DNA of 64,000 bases from Aquabacterium sp. (GCA_023266355.1 JAHFQM010000002.1:186001-250000); one strand, 5' to 3'; shown: positions 1 through 8,580, numbered from the stretch's first letter. Program-made: numbers and translations. The notes: generated by a model not told the origin, from the letters alone.

Positions 1-286
1 AGCCTACAGCGTCGTCCATCTTTTTGCACGTGCTCTCGAGAAGTCTGGAGAGATGGATACCCAGTCCATCATCGACGCGATGCGAGGTGTGCCATTTGAG
101 GCACCGCAGGGTCAGATGGTGGTCGACTACGACAACAATCACACCTGGATGACGCCGCGCATTGGCCGCTGGAATGGCCGCGACCAGTTCGACATACTCT
201 GGCAGGCGAGCGAAGCCGCCCAACCCGACCCGTGGTTGGTGAGCTATGGTGGTGCCGAGACGCTTGCCGAAGCTCCGGGTCCGTGA
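1..286 (+). CDS. AmiC/UrtA-like amide-sensing periplasmic-binding-fold protein, C-terminal end (5' partial)
   Basis: The window opens inside this gene, in the frame starting at base 2, and the stop is at 284-286. The visible 94 residues resemble the end of the AmiC/FmdD/UrtA branch of branched-chain amino acid ABC binding proteins, with the segment DYDNNHTWMTPRIGRW typical of that branch. In Pseudomonas AmiC is a cytoplasmic ligand sensor that holds the antiterminator AmiR inactive. The next gene here, 25 bases downstream, is an AmiR-like protein, which supports a sensor role rather than a transport role. A separate secreted binding protein for the importer lies downstream. The N-terminal part, including any signal peptide that would decide between the two roles, is outside the window. 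Confidence 0.72.
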   Translation, partial: AYSVVHLFARALEKSGEMDTQSIIDAMRGVPFEAPQGQMVVDYDNNHTWMTPRIGRWNGRDQFDILWQASEAAQPDPWLVSYGGAETLAEAPGP

Positions 287-311
287 ACTCTGCTTCTTTA
301 AATACATCGAC

Positions 312-956
312 ATGAGCAATGATCCGATGCGCGAACTGCGCGGCTTGAATGTGACGGTTTTGCATCCGCTGGACCGTGAGATCGAAGAATTGTTGCGCCA
401 TCTCAAGCGCATCGGGTGCCAGATCGACGCCTGCTGGCCGCCTCCGGCCAGTATTTCGGTATCGACCAGCGTTGTGTTCTTTGCAATCACCGCCGAAGGA
501 CCGCGTGTGACACTGCCACGATTCGTCAACCCCGCCCCGTGCTTGGTGGCCGTCGTCGACTACGAAAGCCCCAGTGCAGTCAAGAGCCTTCTCGAATCGG
601 AAGCGCACTGCTTCATTACCAAACCCATCCGCCCCTCGGGCATTGTTTCCAGTCTGCTGCTGGCACGTTCGCTACACGGCTACCAATCCCGCCTACTCGC
701 TAAGGTCAACAAGCTCGAAGAAACGCTGCGCAGTCGGCGCGAGATAGAGCGCGCGACGCAAATTTTGATGGAGATGAAGCGCCTCGACGAAGATGCCGCA
801 TACCAGTTGATTCGAAGCCAGGCCACCTCGCAGCGCCTAGGGATGGGCGCTGTGGCACGCTCCATCATTACCGCACACAGGGTATTTGACAGCACGTCCA
901 CGGCAACCTCAGGCCCGAAGTTGGCACGGAAGGTGCTTGGACTAACACGGCGCTAG
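312..956 (+). CDS. AmiR-like ANTAR-domain transcription antiterminator (214 aa)
   Basis: The N-terminal ~125 residues form a pseudo-receiver domain. A short coiled segment (LLAKVNKLEETLRSRREIER) follows, and then a C-terminal ANTAR domain of about 55 residues with the expected spacing of Ala, Leu and Arg (ATQILMEMKRLDEDAAYQLI). ANTAR proteins bind paired hairpins in nascent RNA and prevent formation of a terminator. The start at 312 is chosen because the upstream frame overlaps the previous gene; the ATG lies 25 bases after its stop. The position behind an AmiC-like gene and just ahead of a terminator-containing leader (1012-1055) fits control of the downstream importer/nitrilase operon. Ligand identity is not visible. 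Confidence 0.85.
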   Translation: MSNDPMRELRGLNVTVLHPLDREIEELLRHLKRIGCQIDACWPPPASISVSTSVVFFAITAEGPRVTLPRFVNPAPCLVAVVDYESPSAVKSLLESEAHCFITKPIRPSGIVSSLLLARSLHGYQSRLLAKVNKLEETLRSRREIERATQILMEMKRLDEDAAYQLIRSQATSQRLGMGAVARSIITAHRVFDSTSTATSGPKLARKVLGLTRR

Positions 957-979
957 CTTAGAGAGCGCTTTCATGCACC

Positions 980-995
980 GCGGCAGGGCTGCCGC
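980..995 (+). promoter_or_regulatory. Candidate ANTAR RNA hairpin (hexaloop with A1 and G4)
   Basis: The transcript can form GCGGC (980-984), loop AGGGCT (985-990), GCCGC (991-995): a perfect 5-bp stem with a six-base loop whose first base is A and fourth is G. This is the diagnostic form of the first hairpin recognised by ANTAR proteins. The expected second hexaloop hairpin, overlapping the terminator, is not clean: GGCT-AGGA-AGCC at 1005-1016 overlaps the terminator's left arm but has a four-base loop. Confidence 0.5.
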
Positions 996-1011
996 ACTTC
1001 AGTTGGCTAGG

Positions 1012-1055
1012 AAGCCTTCGTTCAATTGCCATGCGGCAGGACGAAGGCTTTTTTG
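1012..1055 (+). terminator. Leader terminator upstream of the ABC importer operon
   Basis: AAGCCTTCG at 1012-1020 pairs with CGAAGGCTT at 1042-1050, followed by a run of T. The 21-base loop carries a small internal stem (TGCC/GGCA). It lies between the ANTAR gene and the binding-protein gene, where a regulated attenuator would be expected. It could also simply end the amiC-amiR transcript. Confidence 0.8.
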
Positions 1056-1087
1056 TTTTTGACTTTCAAATCTCGATCGTGAGCCCT

Positions 1088-2278
1088 ATGCGCAAATCAA
1101 CTCAATTGTTTACCGCGACGAGCATCCTCGCCGCATTTGCATTCGCGTCCGTGTCCCTGCTCGCCAGTCCCATCGCTGCGGCACAGCAAATGCCGCCTGT
1201 CGTGATTGGTACGGCGGTGGGCTTGAGCGGCGCAAACAGCGTCGTCGCTCCTTCTGTCGTACAGGCCACACAGCTCGCAATCGACGAAATCAACGCGGCA
1301 GGGGGAATTCTCGGACGCAAGGTGGTGCTTGAGGTTGCAGACGATGGCAGCGGTGCTGCAGGTGCCCAGAAAGCCTACGACTCGTTGCTGTTTCAAAAGA
1401 AGGTTGACGCTGTCATCTCCATGGAGACGAGTGCCGCACGCAACGCGGCACTCCCCATCGTCACCCGCGCCAAGAAGCCCTTTATCTACACCTCTTTCTA
1501 CGAAGGCCGCTCCTGCAATAAGCACCTGTTCATCAACGCCTGGGTGCCGGAGCAGCAGGTTGCTTCAGTGGTCGACTACTTCAGCACAAAACTCAATACC
1601 AAGAGCTACTTCCTGATCGGAAGTGACTACGCCTTTGGCCGCGGCATGCTGGAGTTCACGCGCAAATACATTGCGTCGAAAGGACACAAGGTGGTTGGTG
1701 AAGAGTACTTGCCCATAGACGGCTCGGACTGGACAGCCATCATCAGTAAGCTCAAGGCCTCAGGCGCCGATGCCCTGATTAGCTCTACCTCAGGCGGGGC
1801 GCCCAACGTGACGCTCACCAAGCAGCTTCGGGCTGCCGGCGTCAGTCTTCCCTTCGGCAATCTGGCGGTGGATGAAGGCACCGCCAAGAGCATGGGCAGC
1901 GATGCCAAGGGTGTCTATACCGCGGGCTCCTACTACACCAGCATCGGCACGCCGCGCAACAAGAAATTTCTGTCCGCGATGAGCAAGCGCTTCGGACCGG
2001 ATATGAAGACACCTAACGATCTCTCCACGCCTCAGTACGAAGCTGTTTGGGCGTACAAACTCGCGGTTGAAAAGGCAGGCACTCTCGAGACCGACAAGGT
2101 CCTCAAGGCGCTCGGGGAAGTATCCGTCAACGGCCCACGCGGCGAGATCAAGATGGACCAGCAACACCACGCAGCGCTGACCATGTACATAGGCCAGGTG
2201 CAGGCTGACGGCAGCGTCAAGATCCTAGAGACCTTCCAGAACGTCGCTCCCGGTGCGCAGTGCCCGCAGCTGAAATAG
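1088..2278 (+). CDS. Branched-chain amino acid/amide-type ABC transporter substrate-binding protein (396 aa)
   Basis: This is a periplasmic type I binding protein of the Leu/Ile/Val-amide family (Peripla_BP_6). Residues 1-34 form a signal peptide ending near IAAAQQ, and the mature protein opens with VVIGTAVGLSGANS, typical of the family. The ATG at 1088 is chosen because the in-frame ATG at 1031 lies in the terminator hairpin loop; a GTG at 1079 is possible. It heads an operon with two permease domains, two ATPases and a nitrilase. The substrate is therefore likely an amide, nitrile or related short nitrogen compound, but this is inferred from context. Confidence 0.9.
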   Translation: MRKSTQLFTATSILAAFAFASVSLLASPIAAAQQMPPVVIGTAVGLSGANSVVAPSVVQATQLAIDEINAAGGILGRKVVLEVADDGSGAAGAQKAYDSLLFQKKVDAVISMETSAARNAALPIVTRAKKPFIYTSFYEGRSCNKHLFINAWVPEQQVASVVDYFSTKLNTKSYFLIGSDYAFGRGMLEFTRKYIASKGHKVVGEEYLPIDGSDWTAIISKLKASGADALISSTSGGAPNVTLTKQLRAAGVSLPFGNLAVDEGTAKSMGSDAKGVYTAGSYYTSIGTPRNKKFLSAMSKRFGPDMKTPNDLSTPQYEAVWAYKLAVEKAGTLETDKVLKALGEVSVNGPRGEIKMDQQHHAALTMYIGQVQADGSVKILETFQNVAPGAQCPQLK

Positions 2279-2308
2279 CGCCAACTAGACGAACCAGGAA
2301 CTGATGCT

Positions 2309-3142
2309 ATGACCTTGGTGCTCGACATTCTGACCACCGCCGCCATCCTGTACGGCGTTTCGGCCGGCCTTCTGATCGTCTTCGGCGTCATGAAGATCAT
2401 CAATTTCGCGCACGGTGCCTTCCTCACCGTGGGGGGATACGCCGCACTTCTGGTGACCAATTTAGGATGGAACCCCTGGTGGTCCTTGCCGGTAGCATTC
2501 GCCATCGGGGGCTTCCTTGGAGCGTTGGTCGAGCGCCTGGTGATGAAGCCGCTTTACCAACGCCCACTCGACGCCATCCTGGCGACCTGGGGATTGGCGA
2601 TTGTTATGGGTCAATGCATCACCCTGGTCTTCGATCGTGGCGTGCAGTTCGTACAAAGTCCTCTCAGCGGCGCTTTTGACTTCGCCGGCGCTTCCTACTC
2701 GAGCTATAGGCTCTTGATGATTCCACTCTCGCTGGCAGTCGTCGGCGTGCTTGGCTGGATGATGAACGGATCTCGCCTGGGGCTCGTGACACGCGCAGTG
2801 ATCATGAACGAAGACCTGGCCCGGGGACTTGGCATTAATACCAGCCTGGTGCGTCTGGCGACGTTCTCACTCGGTGCCGGACTCGCCGGTCTGGCTGGTT
2901 CCCTGATCACCCCGCTTTCCAGCGTCGACCCCAACATGGGCGTGCCTTGGCTTGTCAACGCCTTCATGATCGTGATGGTCTCTGGCGTTTCTCTGGTCAG
3001 TCTCGGCATCGCCTGTCTGGTACTCGGTGGCGCCCAAGTCTTGGTCAGCACCTGGGCCAATCCTATCTTGGGCGGGTTGACCATCGTAGTGCTTGCAGCG
3101 CTGATCCTTCGCGTGCGTCCGGAAGGCTTTGCACGAGGTTGA
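2309..3142 (+). CDS. ABC transporter permease, LivH type (277 aa)
   Basis: This inner-membrane permease of the branched-chain/amide importer family has about eight hydrophobic segments. The motif INFAHGAFLTVGGYAA near residue 30 is the hallmark of LivH/UrtB proteins. It follows the binding-protein gene by 30 bases with an AGGAA ribosome-binding site, and its end overlaps the alternative upstream start of the next gene. It should pair with the LivM-like domain of the following fusion protein. Confidence 0.9.
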   Translation: MTLVLDILTTAAILYGVSAGLLIVFGVMKIINFAHGAFLTVGGYAALLVTNLGWNPWWSLPVAFAIGGFLGALVERLVMKPLYQRPLDAILATWGLAIVMGQCITLVFDRGVQFVQSPLSGAFDFAGASYSSYRLLMIPLSLAVVGVLGWMMNGSRLGLVTRAVIMNEDLARGLGINTSLVRLATFSLGAGLAGLAGSLITPLSSVDPNMGVPWLVNAFMIVMVSGVSLVSLGIACLVLGGAQVLVSTWANPILGGLTIVVLAALILRVRPEGFARG

Positions 3143-3149
3143 AACACAC

Positions 3150-4979
3150 ATGAACATTAGCACCCAACCCGTAGTCGCAAACCCCGCAGTGACCAGGCGT
3201 CGATTGGCCTTGCCCGTCGGTCTGGCAGCCGCAGGCATTGTTTTGCTTTTCATAGCGCCCGACGTATTGCCGACCTATCTGGTCAATACGCTCATCCGCG
3301 CCTTCCTCTATGCAGCGGTCGCCATCACAGTCGACATCCTTTGGGGCTACACAGGCATCCTGACTTTCGGCCAGTCAGCGTTCTTCGGCTTCGGCGCCTA
3401 TGCGGCAGCGTTGACTTTTACGCACGTCGGCTTTGGACCAGGAACGGCCCTGATGGCCTTCGGCATCGCCATCGCCGGCGCCATGCTGGTCGCTCTAGTC
3501 GTGGGCTGGTTCGCTTTCCATCCCGGTGCCTCGGCGCTTTACGGCTCTGTCATCACCCTGGTACTGCCCATCGTTGTGAGTCAGTTGCTGTATTCCGGCG
3601 GCAGCTTCACCGGCTCAAGCAGCGGACTCGCTGGGTTCGAGAGCTTTGACCTGTCCCTCGAGGCCTGGTTCCGTATCACCGCTGGCTTCCTGCTCGTGAT
3701 CACCGCGGGCGCATGGGTCTTTGTTCGCAGCGACGCAGGCCGCATTCTCGAGGCCATTCGAGATAATGAACAGCGCTGCGCGTATCTTGGGATCAATGTC
3801 TCGCGCGTAAAGATTCTGCTCATGGTCGCCTGTGGGGCGGTCGCCTCCTGCGCCGGCTTTCTCTTCGCCTGCGTGCAAATGGTGGTGGCACCGGAATACG
3901 CTGGCTTCGCGTTCGGCACCGAACTGCTGATGTGGGTCGCTCTCGGGGGGCGCGGCACTCTGCTCGGACCGGTGATTGGTACCGTGCTGCTCGACAGCAG
4001 CACCTCCTACTTGAGTGGCAGCCTTCCGTTCCTGTGGAAACTACTGAGTGGTGTGGCTTTCGTCATCGTCATCGTTGCTATGCCACAGGGGCTGCTGCCA
4101 GCGCTGCTGAACGCTGTGCGTCGATGGTGTCGGCTCGGCACCCGGGGGAGCGCTTCGCGCGCAAAGGAGGTGGCACTGCGCGTTGCCGAACCACGGCCTC
4201 TCGCTGGCTTGGCCTCGGTCGGCCGGTTTGCGCTCAGCGTCGAAGACGTCCACAAGCGCTTCGGGAGTCTTCAGGTACTGCGCGGCATCGACTTCAAGGT
4301 GCGGCCCAACGAGCTGCTGAGCTTGATCGGCCCGAACGGTGCGGGCAAAACCACCTTGATGAAATGCATCGCCGATGGCGCTGAGCGGACATCGGGAACC
4401 ATCAGGCTCAATGACCATGACATCCTTCGGTCCCCGCCAGCGACTTGTGTCGCACTGGGAGCAGGTCGCAAGTTCCAGAATGCCAACGTGTTCGAGTCAC
4501 TGACGGTCGCGCAGGCCATGCGGGTGTCCCGCACGCGGCTCGAGCCGCCGTCACTCTTGCGGCGTGCCTCGGTTCTCGCATTGCCGGATGCTGCGCTCGA
4601 GGTGCTGCGAGCCACTGGGCTGGAAAGGCAATTGGATGTCGCTTCGCGCGATCTCTCGCACGGTATGAAGCAAGCCCTCGAGTTGGCGATGGTGCTGGCG
4701 CTGGAACCTAACGTGCTACTCCTTGACGAACCCACGGCCGGGCTTACCAAGGCAGAACGTACGCAGATCGGAGCCATTCTGCTTGACCTGACTCGGAACT
4801 ACGCTCTGTGCGTACTGCTGGTCGAGCACGACTTGGACTTCGTGCACGAGATCAGCAGCCGGATCATCGTCTTGCATCAAGGCCAGATCGTCCTCGACGG
4901 CAGCGTCGAAGAGGTTGTCAACTCCGAACTCGTTCGCGAGGTCTATGCCGGTGCTGGCGCACCTGGAGAACATGCATGA
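3150..4979 (+). CDS. Fused ABC transporter permease (LivM) and ATPase (LivG) (609 aa)
   Basis: Residues ~15-330 form a LivM-type permease with GYTGILTFGQSAFFGFGAYA and repeated membrane segments. After an Arg-rich linker, residues ~365-605 form an ABC ATPase with Walker A GPNGAGKTT, signature LSHGMKQ (a variant of LSGGQ) and Walker B LLLDEPTAGL. LivM and LivG are usually separate; fusions occur in some amide/urea-type systems. The ATG at 3150 is preferred over 3129 because the latter lies within livH and 3150 has a GAGG upstream. The stop overlaps the next ATG by four bases (ATGA), implying translational coupling with the second ATPase. Confidence 0.9.
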   Translation: MNISTQPVVANPAVTRRRLALPVGLAAAGIVLLFIAPDVLPTYLVNTLIRAFLYAAVAITVDILWGYTGILTFGQSAFFGFGAYAAALTFTHVGFGPGTALMAFGIAIAGAMLVALVVGWFAFHPGASALYGSVITLVLPIVVSQLLYSGGSFTGSSSGLAGFESFDLSLEAWFRITAGFLLVITAGAWVFVRSDAGRILEAIRDNEQRCAYLGINVSRVKILLMVACGAVASCAGFLFACVQMVVAPEYAGFAFGTELLMWVALGGRGTLLGPVIGTVLLDSSTSYLSGSLPFLWKLLSGVAFVIVIVAMPQGLLPALLNAVRRWCRLGTRGSASRAKEVALRVAEPRPLAGLASVGRFALSVEDVHKRFGSLQVLRGIDFKVRPNELLSLIGPNGAGKTTLMKCIADGAERTSGTIRLNDHDILRSPPATCVALGAGRKFQNANVFESLTVAQAMRVSRTRLEPPSLLRRASVLALPDAALEVLRATGLERQLDVASRDLSHGMKQALELAMVLALEPNVLLLDEPTAGLTKAERTQIGAILLDLTRNYALCVLLVEHDLDFVHEISSRIIVLHQGQIVLDGSVEEVVNSELVREVYAGAGAPGEHA

Positions 4980-5680
4980 GTGCCGCACTTGAGGTCAGTG
5001 AGCTCACCGCCGGCTACGGCGGTGCAATGGTTCTGCACGGCGTGAGCCTATCGGTTGCACCGGGGGAGATCGTTGCGCTGTTGGGAAAGAACGGCATGGG
5101 CAAGAGCACGCTCTTGAAAACCATCATGGGCCTGGTTGCGGCGCAACGTGGCACGGTGTCCATCTTTGGTGAAAATGTGAGTAAGCTGCGCGCGCACCAG
5201 GTGGCTCGGCGTGCACTGGCCTACGCCCCCCAGGAGAAGCCTCTGTTCCACGACCTCAGCGTCGAGCAGAACCTGCAGCTGGGGCTGCGCGAATCGAAAT
5301 CGTTCAATAGGCAATTTGAGCGCGTCGCCGACGTCTTCCCGGTTCTGGCCACGCGCCTGAAGCAGCGTGCAGGAACGCTTTCGGGGGGCGAACAGAAGAT
5401 GCTGCTGATTGCGCGCGCGCTCCTTTCCGCTCCGGCGCTCATCCTGATCGACGAGATCACCGAAGGCCTGCAACCCTCGGTGATCGAACGCTTGGCGGCA
5501 ATTCTCAGGAGCGAGCGCGAGCGCTCGGGAACCGCCATGTTGCTGGTAGAGCAGAACGTCAGCTTCGCGCTATCGGTGGCCGACCGCTATCTGCTGCTCA
5601 AGCGCGGCGAGATCGTCAATGCAGCCAGGGTGGATTCCAATCAAGCAGCGCAGCATATCGCGGCCGATTTGGGGCTGTGA
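4976..5680 (+). CDS. ABC transporter ATP-binding protein, LivF type (234 aa)
   Basis: This is the second ATPase of the importer, with Walker A GKNGMGKST, a canonical LSGGEQ signature, Walker B LILIDEITEG and an H-loop-region VEQN. Start at 4976 overlaps the stop of the LivM-LivG fusion by four bases. At 234 residues it matches normal LivF/UrtE length. It should form a heterodimer with the LivG-like half of the fusion. The nitrilase gene begins 36 bases further on. Confidence 0.9.
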   Translation: MSAALEVSELTAGYGGAMVLHGVSLSVAPGEIVALLGKNGMGKSTLLKTIMGLVAAQRGTVSIFGENVSKLRAHQVARRALAYAPQEKPLFHDLSVEQNLQLGLRESKSFNRQFERVADVFPVLATRLKQRAGTLSGGEQKMLLIARALLSAPALILIDEITEGLQPSVIERLAAILRSERERSGTAMLLVEQNVSFALSVADRYLLLKRGEIVNAARVDSNQAAQHIAADLGL

Positions 5681-5716
5681 CAGCGTAATTTGCAATTTCT
5701 TCCCATTTATACGCTC

Positions 5717-6583
5717 ATGACAGCCAACCAAACTCCGATCTCGCTGCGGATCGCCTGCGTTCAGATGGAACCTCGTGTAGGCCAGAAGGCGGACAACCTC
5801 AGGCGTAGCCTGGAGTACATCGAAGCGGCAGCGGCCGCGGGCGCACGTCTTGTGGTGTTGCCCGAGCTGTGCAACACAGGCTACGTTTTCAATTCCCGAG
5901 AGGAGGCATTCGAGGCGGCGGAGCCGGTGCCCGGTGGTCCCAGCTGCGAGGCTTGGATACGCACTGCTGCAAAGCTTGGCCTTGTGATCGTCGCTGGCGT
6001 CTCTGAACGCGTTGGCGACCGGCTCTATAACTCCGCTGCGGTCATTGGTCCCGACGGGTACTTGGGCACCTACCGAAAGAACCACCTTTGGGACGCCGAG
6101 CAGCTGTTCTTCGAGCCGGGCGACCTGGGCGTGCCGGTGTTCGAATTCGAAGGGGGGCGCTTTGCCTGCGCTATCTGCTACGACATGTGGTTTAGTGAGA
6201 TCTACCGAATGGCCGCAGTCGGCGGCGCCGAACTCTTGTGTGTGCCAACAAACTGGGTTCCCATGCGACACCAGCCGTCCGACCTTCCTACCATGGCAAA
6301 TCTTCTCGCGATGGGCGGCGCGCACACCAACGCGCTGTTTGTCGCCGCAGCGGATCGCATCGGCATCGAACGCGGGCAGCCCTTCCTCGGCCGCAGCCTG
6401 ATCGTGGGCCCCGACGGTTGGCCACTGGCCGGACCGGCATCACCCGACAGGGAAGAAATGCTGTTGGCGGAGATTGACTTCAACACTGCTCGCCAGCTGC
6501 GCGCCCTCAACGCTAACAATCACGTGCTGAACGACCGCCGTCCGCAGGTGTATGCACAGGTTTTGCAACCTCCTCTTGCATGA
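5717..6583 (+). CDS. Nitrilase-superfamily carbon-nitrogen hydrolase (288 aa)
   Basis: The Glu-Lys-Cys triad is visible: Glu in LPELCNTGY, Lys in YRKNHLW and Cys in ICYDMWFSE. The superfamily hydrolyses nitriles, amides or N-carbamoyl compounds. The Cys context with WF resembles aliphatic amidase/N-carbamoylputrescine-type branches more than true nitrilases, but specificity cannot be read. It closes the importer operon, so it probably acts in the cytoplasm on the imported compound, releasing ammonia and an acid. The start at 5717 is preferred over 5690 because conserved sequence begins at ISLRIACVQM. Confidence 0.88.
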   Translation: MTANQTPISLRIACVQMEPRVGQKADNLRRSLEYIEAAAAAGARLVVLPELCNTGYVFNSREEAFEAAEPVPGGPSCEAWIRTAAKLGLVIVAGVSERVGDRLYNSAAVIGPDGYLGTYRKNHLWDAEQLFFEPGDLGVPVFEFEGGRFACAICYDMWFSEIYRMAAVGGAELLCVPTNWVPMRHQPSDLPTMANLLAMGGAHTNALFVAAADRIGIERGQPFLGRSLIVGPDGWPLAGPASPDREEMLLAEIDFNTARQLRALNANNHVLNDRRPQVYAQVLQPPLA

Positions 6584-6654
6584 CCTGGCCGCTGAGCGCG
6601 TCGAGCCTCAATACCGCTTGCCTGCGCGAGCTCCTGAGGCGATCCGTGTCGATG

Positions 6655-6960
6655 ACACTGGATCAGTACGTCGAGCCAGTGTATAGGCGTGCTGGTACCG
6701 AGAGGGCGCTGGGCCAGGACCCGGATGCGCTGTTCGACCTGCGCGCCATCTTCCAGGAGCCGTACCAGGACATCGAGCTGCACGCCTTGCCGGCCCTGCT
6801 GCATCCGCAAAAGGACCGGCACGGACTCCATAACCTGGAAAAGGTGTTTGCCCCGGATCCCAGGAGCGGCCAGGACATCTTCGCGCTGCGCGACATCGAC
6901 CGCAGGCGGGGCACGCTGGTGGTGGTGCGTTCCGACCAGTATGTGGCCCAGTTCAAAGGG
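6655..6960 (+). pseudogene. Remnant of a class A FAD monooxygenase C-terminal domain (phenol/3-hydroxybenzoate hydroxylase type)
   Basis: About 100 residues in one frame resemble the thioredoxin-like C-terminal domain of phenol 2-monooxygenase/3-hydroxybenzoate 4-monooxygenase, especially DIFALRDIDRRRGTLVVVR followed by SDQYVAQ. The FAD-binding body is absent upstream, and the match stops at 6960, where antisense integrase sequence begins. The left boundary is uncertain. It is a deletion or insertion scar, not a working enzyme. Confidence 0.62.
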
Positions 6961-7494
6961 AAGCAACTGAACAGCACGCAGGTTTTTGGTTCGACGGTAG
7001 ATGAGCGTCGCCTTCGTCCTGCGCATCGAGTGCGTACCGTAATCGGCGCGGTCTAGTCCAAGCTCATCGACCCAGTGCCCGAGGATGCGGGCGTACTGCC
7101 GGGTGCCTAAATGTGGCGAGGCGTGCAGGCGGCTGGGAAACAGGAAGTCCTCGGGCTTGAGCTTAGCCTGCTTGATCCAAGCCTGAAGCGCCTCCCGGGC
7201 CGCCAGTGTGATTTCGAACTGCACCGGGCGCTGGGTCTTGTGCTGCATGACGATGGCACGCGTTGCCATCTGATCACCGTGACACACATCCCTGACCTTC
7301 AGGGCGACCAGATCGCAGCCCCGAAGCTTGCTATCGATGCCCAGGTTGAAGAGGGCCAGTTCGCGCACTCGATGCTCCATCTGTAGACGCACCCGGAGCG
7401 CCCAAATGTCTTTCAGCTTGAAAGGAGCTTTCTGCCCGACGATCTTGCCTTTGTTCCATGGCTCGCGATGAGCCGTGTTGGTAGCGGATCCCAT
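6961..7494 (-). pseudogene. Truncated tyrosine recombinase/integrase (178 aa retained)
   Basis: The start at 7494 has GGGAGA upstream. The catalytic domain is recognisable: Arg58 (SKLRGCDL), Lys86 (QHKTQRP), and His155/Arg158 in THSMRRTKATL. Homologous sequence ends at NLRAVQLL, just before the expected GH(T/S) box and the catalytic Tyr. The remaining frame to 6520 is antisense of the monooxygenase remnant and nitrilase. Without His and Tyr the protein cannot perform strand exchange. It marks the left part of the accessory region as formerly mobile. Confidence 0.82.
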
Positions 7495-7692
7495 GATGGT
7501 CTCCCATCGAGTTGAGGGCCAACCAAGATGCGCCTACAGGCGAAATGGGCGCTTGCTCTGAGTCAAGAGGCTGTCGTACCGGCCCACCACGCCGAACGGC
7601 TGCTCTCGGGCGCGGTTCGAGACTGACACTCCCGGCCAAAAGCGGTCTCTGGTCCCCCGTGTCCGGTCTTGACGACGAGGCACCGTAGTAGT

Positions 7693-8580
7693 TTAGAACC
7701 GGAGGGTTTCGCCATCCTCGGGAATCAGCACCCGTTGCTCAATTTTATGGTCTTGCACAAACTCACGCAGGGCCTTGCGGGTGAGTGACATGTGGTTCAC
7801 CGCATCCATGTGCACGGCCACGATGGCCGCATGGGGCGCTGCCTTGGTGGCCTGGAGTGTGTCCTGCTTGCCCATGATGATGGGATGCTCCTCAAAGCCA
7901 CTCACGAGCGCGCTCCCTGTGTTGAGGATCACCACGTCGGGCTTGTGCAGCTTCAGTGCCTGATCCACTTCCGGACGCCACACCGTGTCCCCCGCCACGT
8001 AGACCGTCTTTGCCTGCGGCGCCGCAAACACGACCCCCATGACCGGGCCCATGAACGCCGCACGCGCGGGGTCGGCAAACCACAAATCCGTGCCGTGCTG
8101 ACCGCCGGTCCTGCTCAGCTTCACACCCTTGAAGGTGGTGGAGCCGGTGAGCACGCGGACGTCCTGGAAGCCTTGGCTGCGAATGAGCTTGGCATCCGCT
8201 TCGTTCTGCGTGAAGACCGGCAGGCTCTTGGGGATCGCCTTTTGAGCGGCCTCATCCCAATGGTCTGTATGGGTGTGGGTCACGACCACTGCTTCCACGC
8301 TGTCCAGCACATCCTTCACTGAAAAGGGCAGCGCGACCAAGGGGTTTCTCAGTTCGCTGCGGTAAGTGCCCGGGAAGCCGGGGAACGCCCCTTGGTCCGA
8401 CAGCATCGGGTCGACCAGGAAGGTCGTGCCAGCAAAGTCGATCTTCACCGTGGCGTTACGGATCTGCTGCACTTTGACCGAGGTGCCGGTGACGGTTGCC
8501 GGTGCAGACCAGGCGGTTGCCGCAAAGGCGCCCAGCGACAGCGAGACCAGCAGGGGAGTGAAAGCTTTCATCGAGAACAT
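7693..8580 (-). CDS. Exported MBL-fold metallo-hydrolase (295 aa)
   Basis: A signal peptide (MKAFTPLLVSLSLGAFAATA, ending near WSAPA) precedes a metallo-beta-lactamase fold. The metal motif is VVTHTHTDHWDEA, and further ligands are plausible at GGQHG and AGDTVW. It resembles the UlaG-like/beta-lactamase_2 group of general hydrolases, so antibiotic resistance should not be assumed. Starts at 8580 (MFSMKAF) and 8571 (MKAF) are both possible. It is divergent from a DJ-1/AraC regulator across 115 bases, which suggests regulation by that neighbour. Confidence 0.85.
   Translation of the reverse strand: MFSMKAFTPLLVSLSLGAFAATAWSAPATVTGTSVKVQQIRNATVKIDFAGTTFLVDPMLSDQGAFPGFPGTYRSELRNPLVALPFSVKDVLDSVEAVVVTHTHTDHWDEAAQKAIPKSLPVFTQNEADAKLIRSQGFQDVRVLTGSTTFKGVKLSRTGGQHGTDLWFADPARAAFMGPVMGVVFAAPQAKTVYVAGDTVWRPEVDQALKLHKPDVVILNTGSALVSGFEEHPIIMGKQDTLQATKAAPHAAIVAVHMDAVNHMSLTRKALREFVQDHKIEQRVLIPEDGETLRF

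Noticed and set aside
1031..1087. Upstream ATG at 1031 as start of the binding protein
   Set aside because: It lies in the terminator hairpin loop, and the signal peptide begins properly at 1088.
6520..6960. Continuation of the integrase reading frame to 6520
   Set aside because: After residue 178 the translation is antisense of the monooxygenase remnant and nitrilase end, not integrase sequence.
7693..8580. MBL-fold gene as an antibiotic-resistance beta-lactamase
   Set aside because: The sequence resembles UlaG-like general hydrolases; only the HxHxDH metal motif is shared with class B enzymes.
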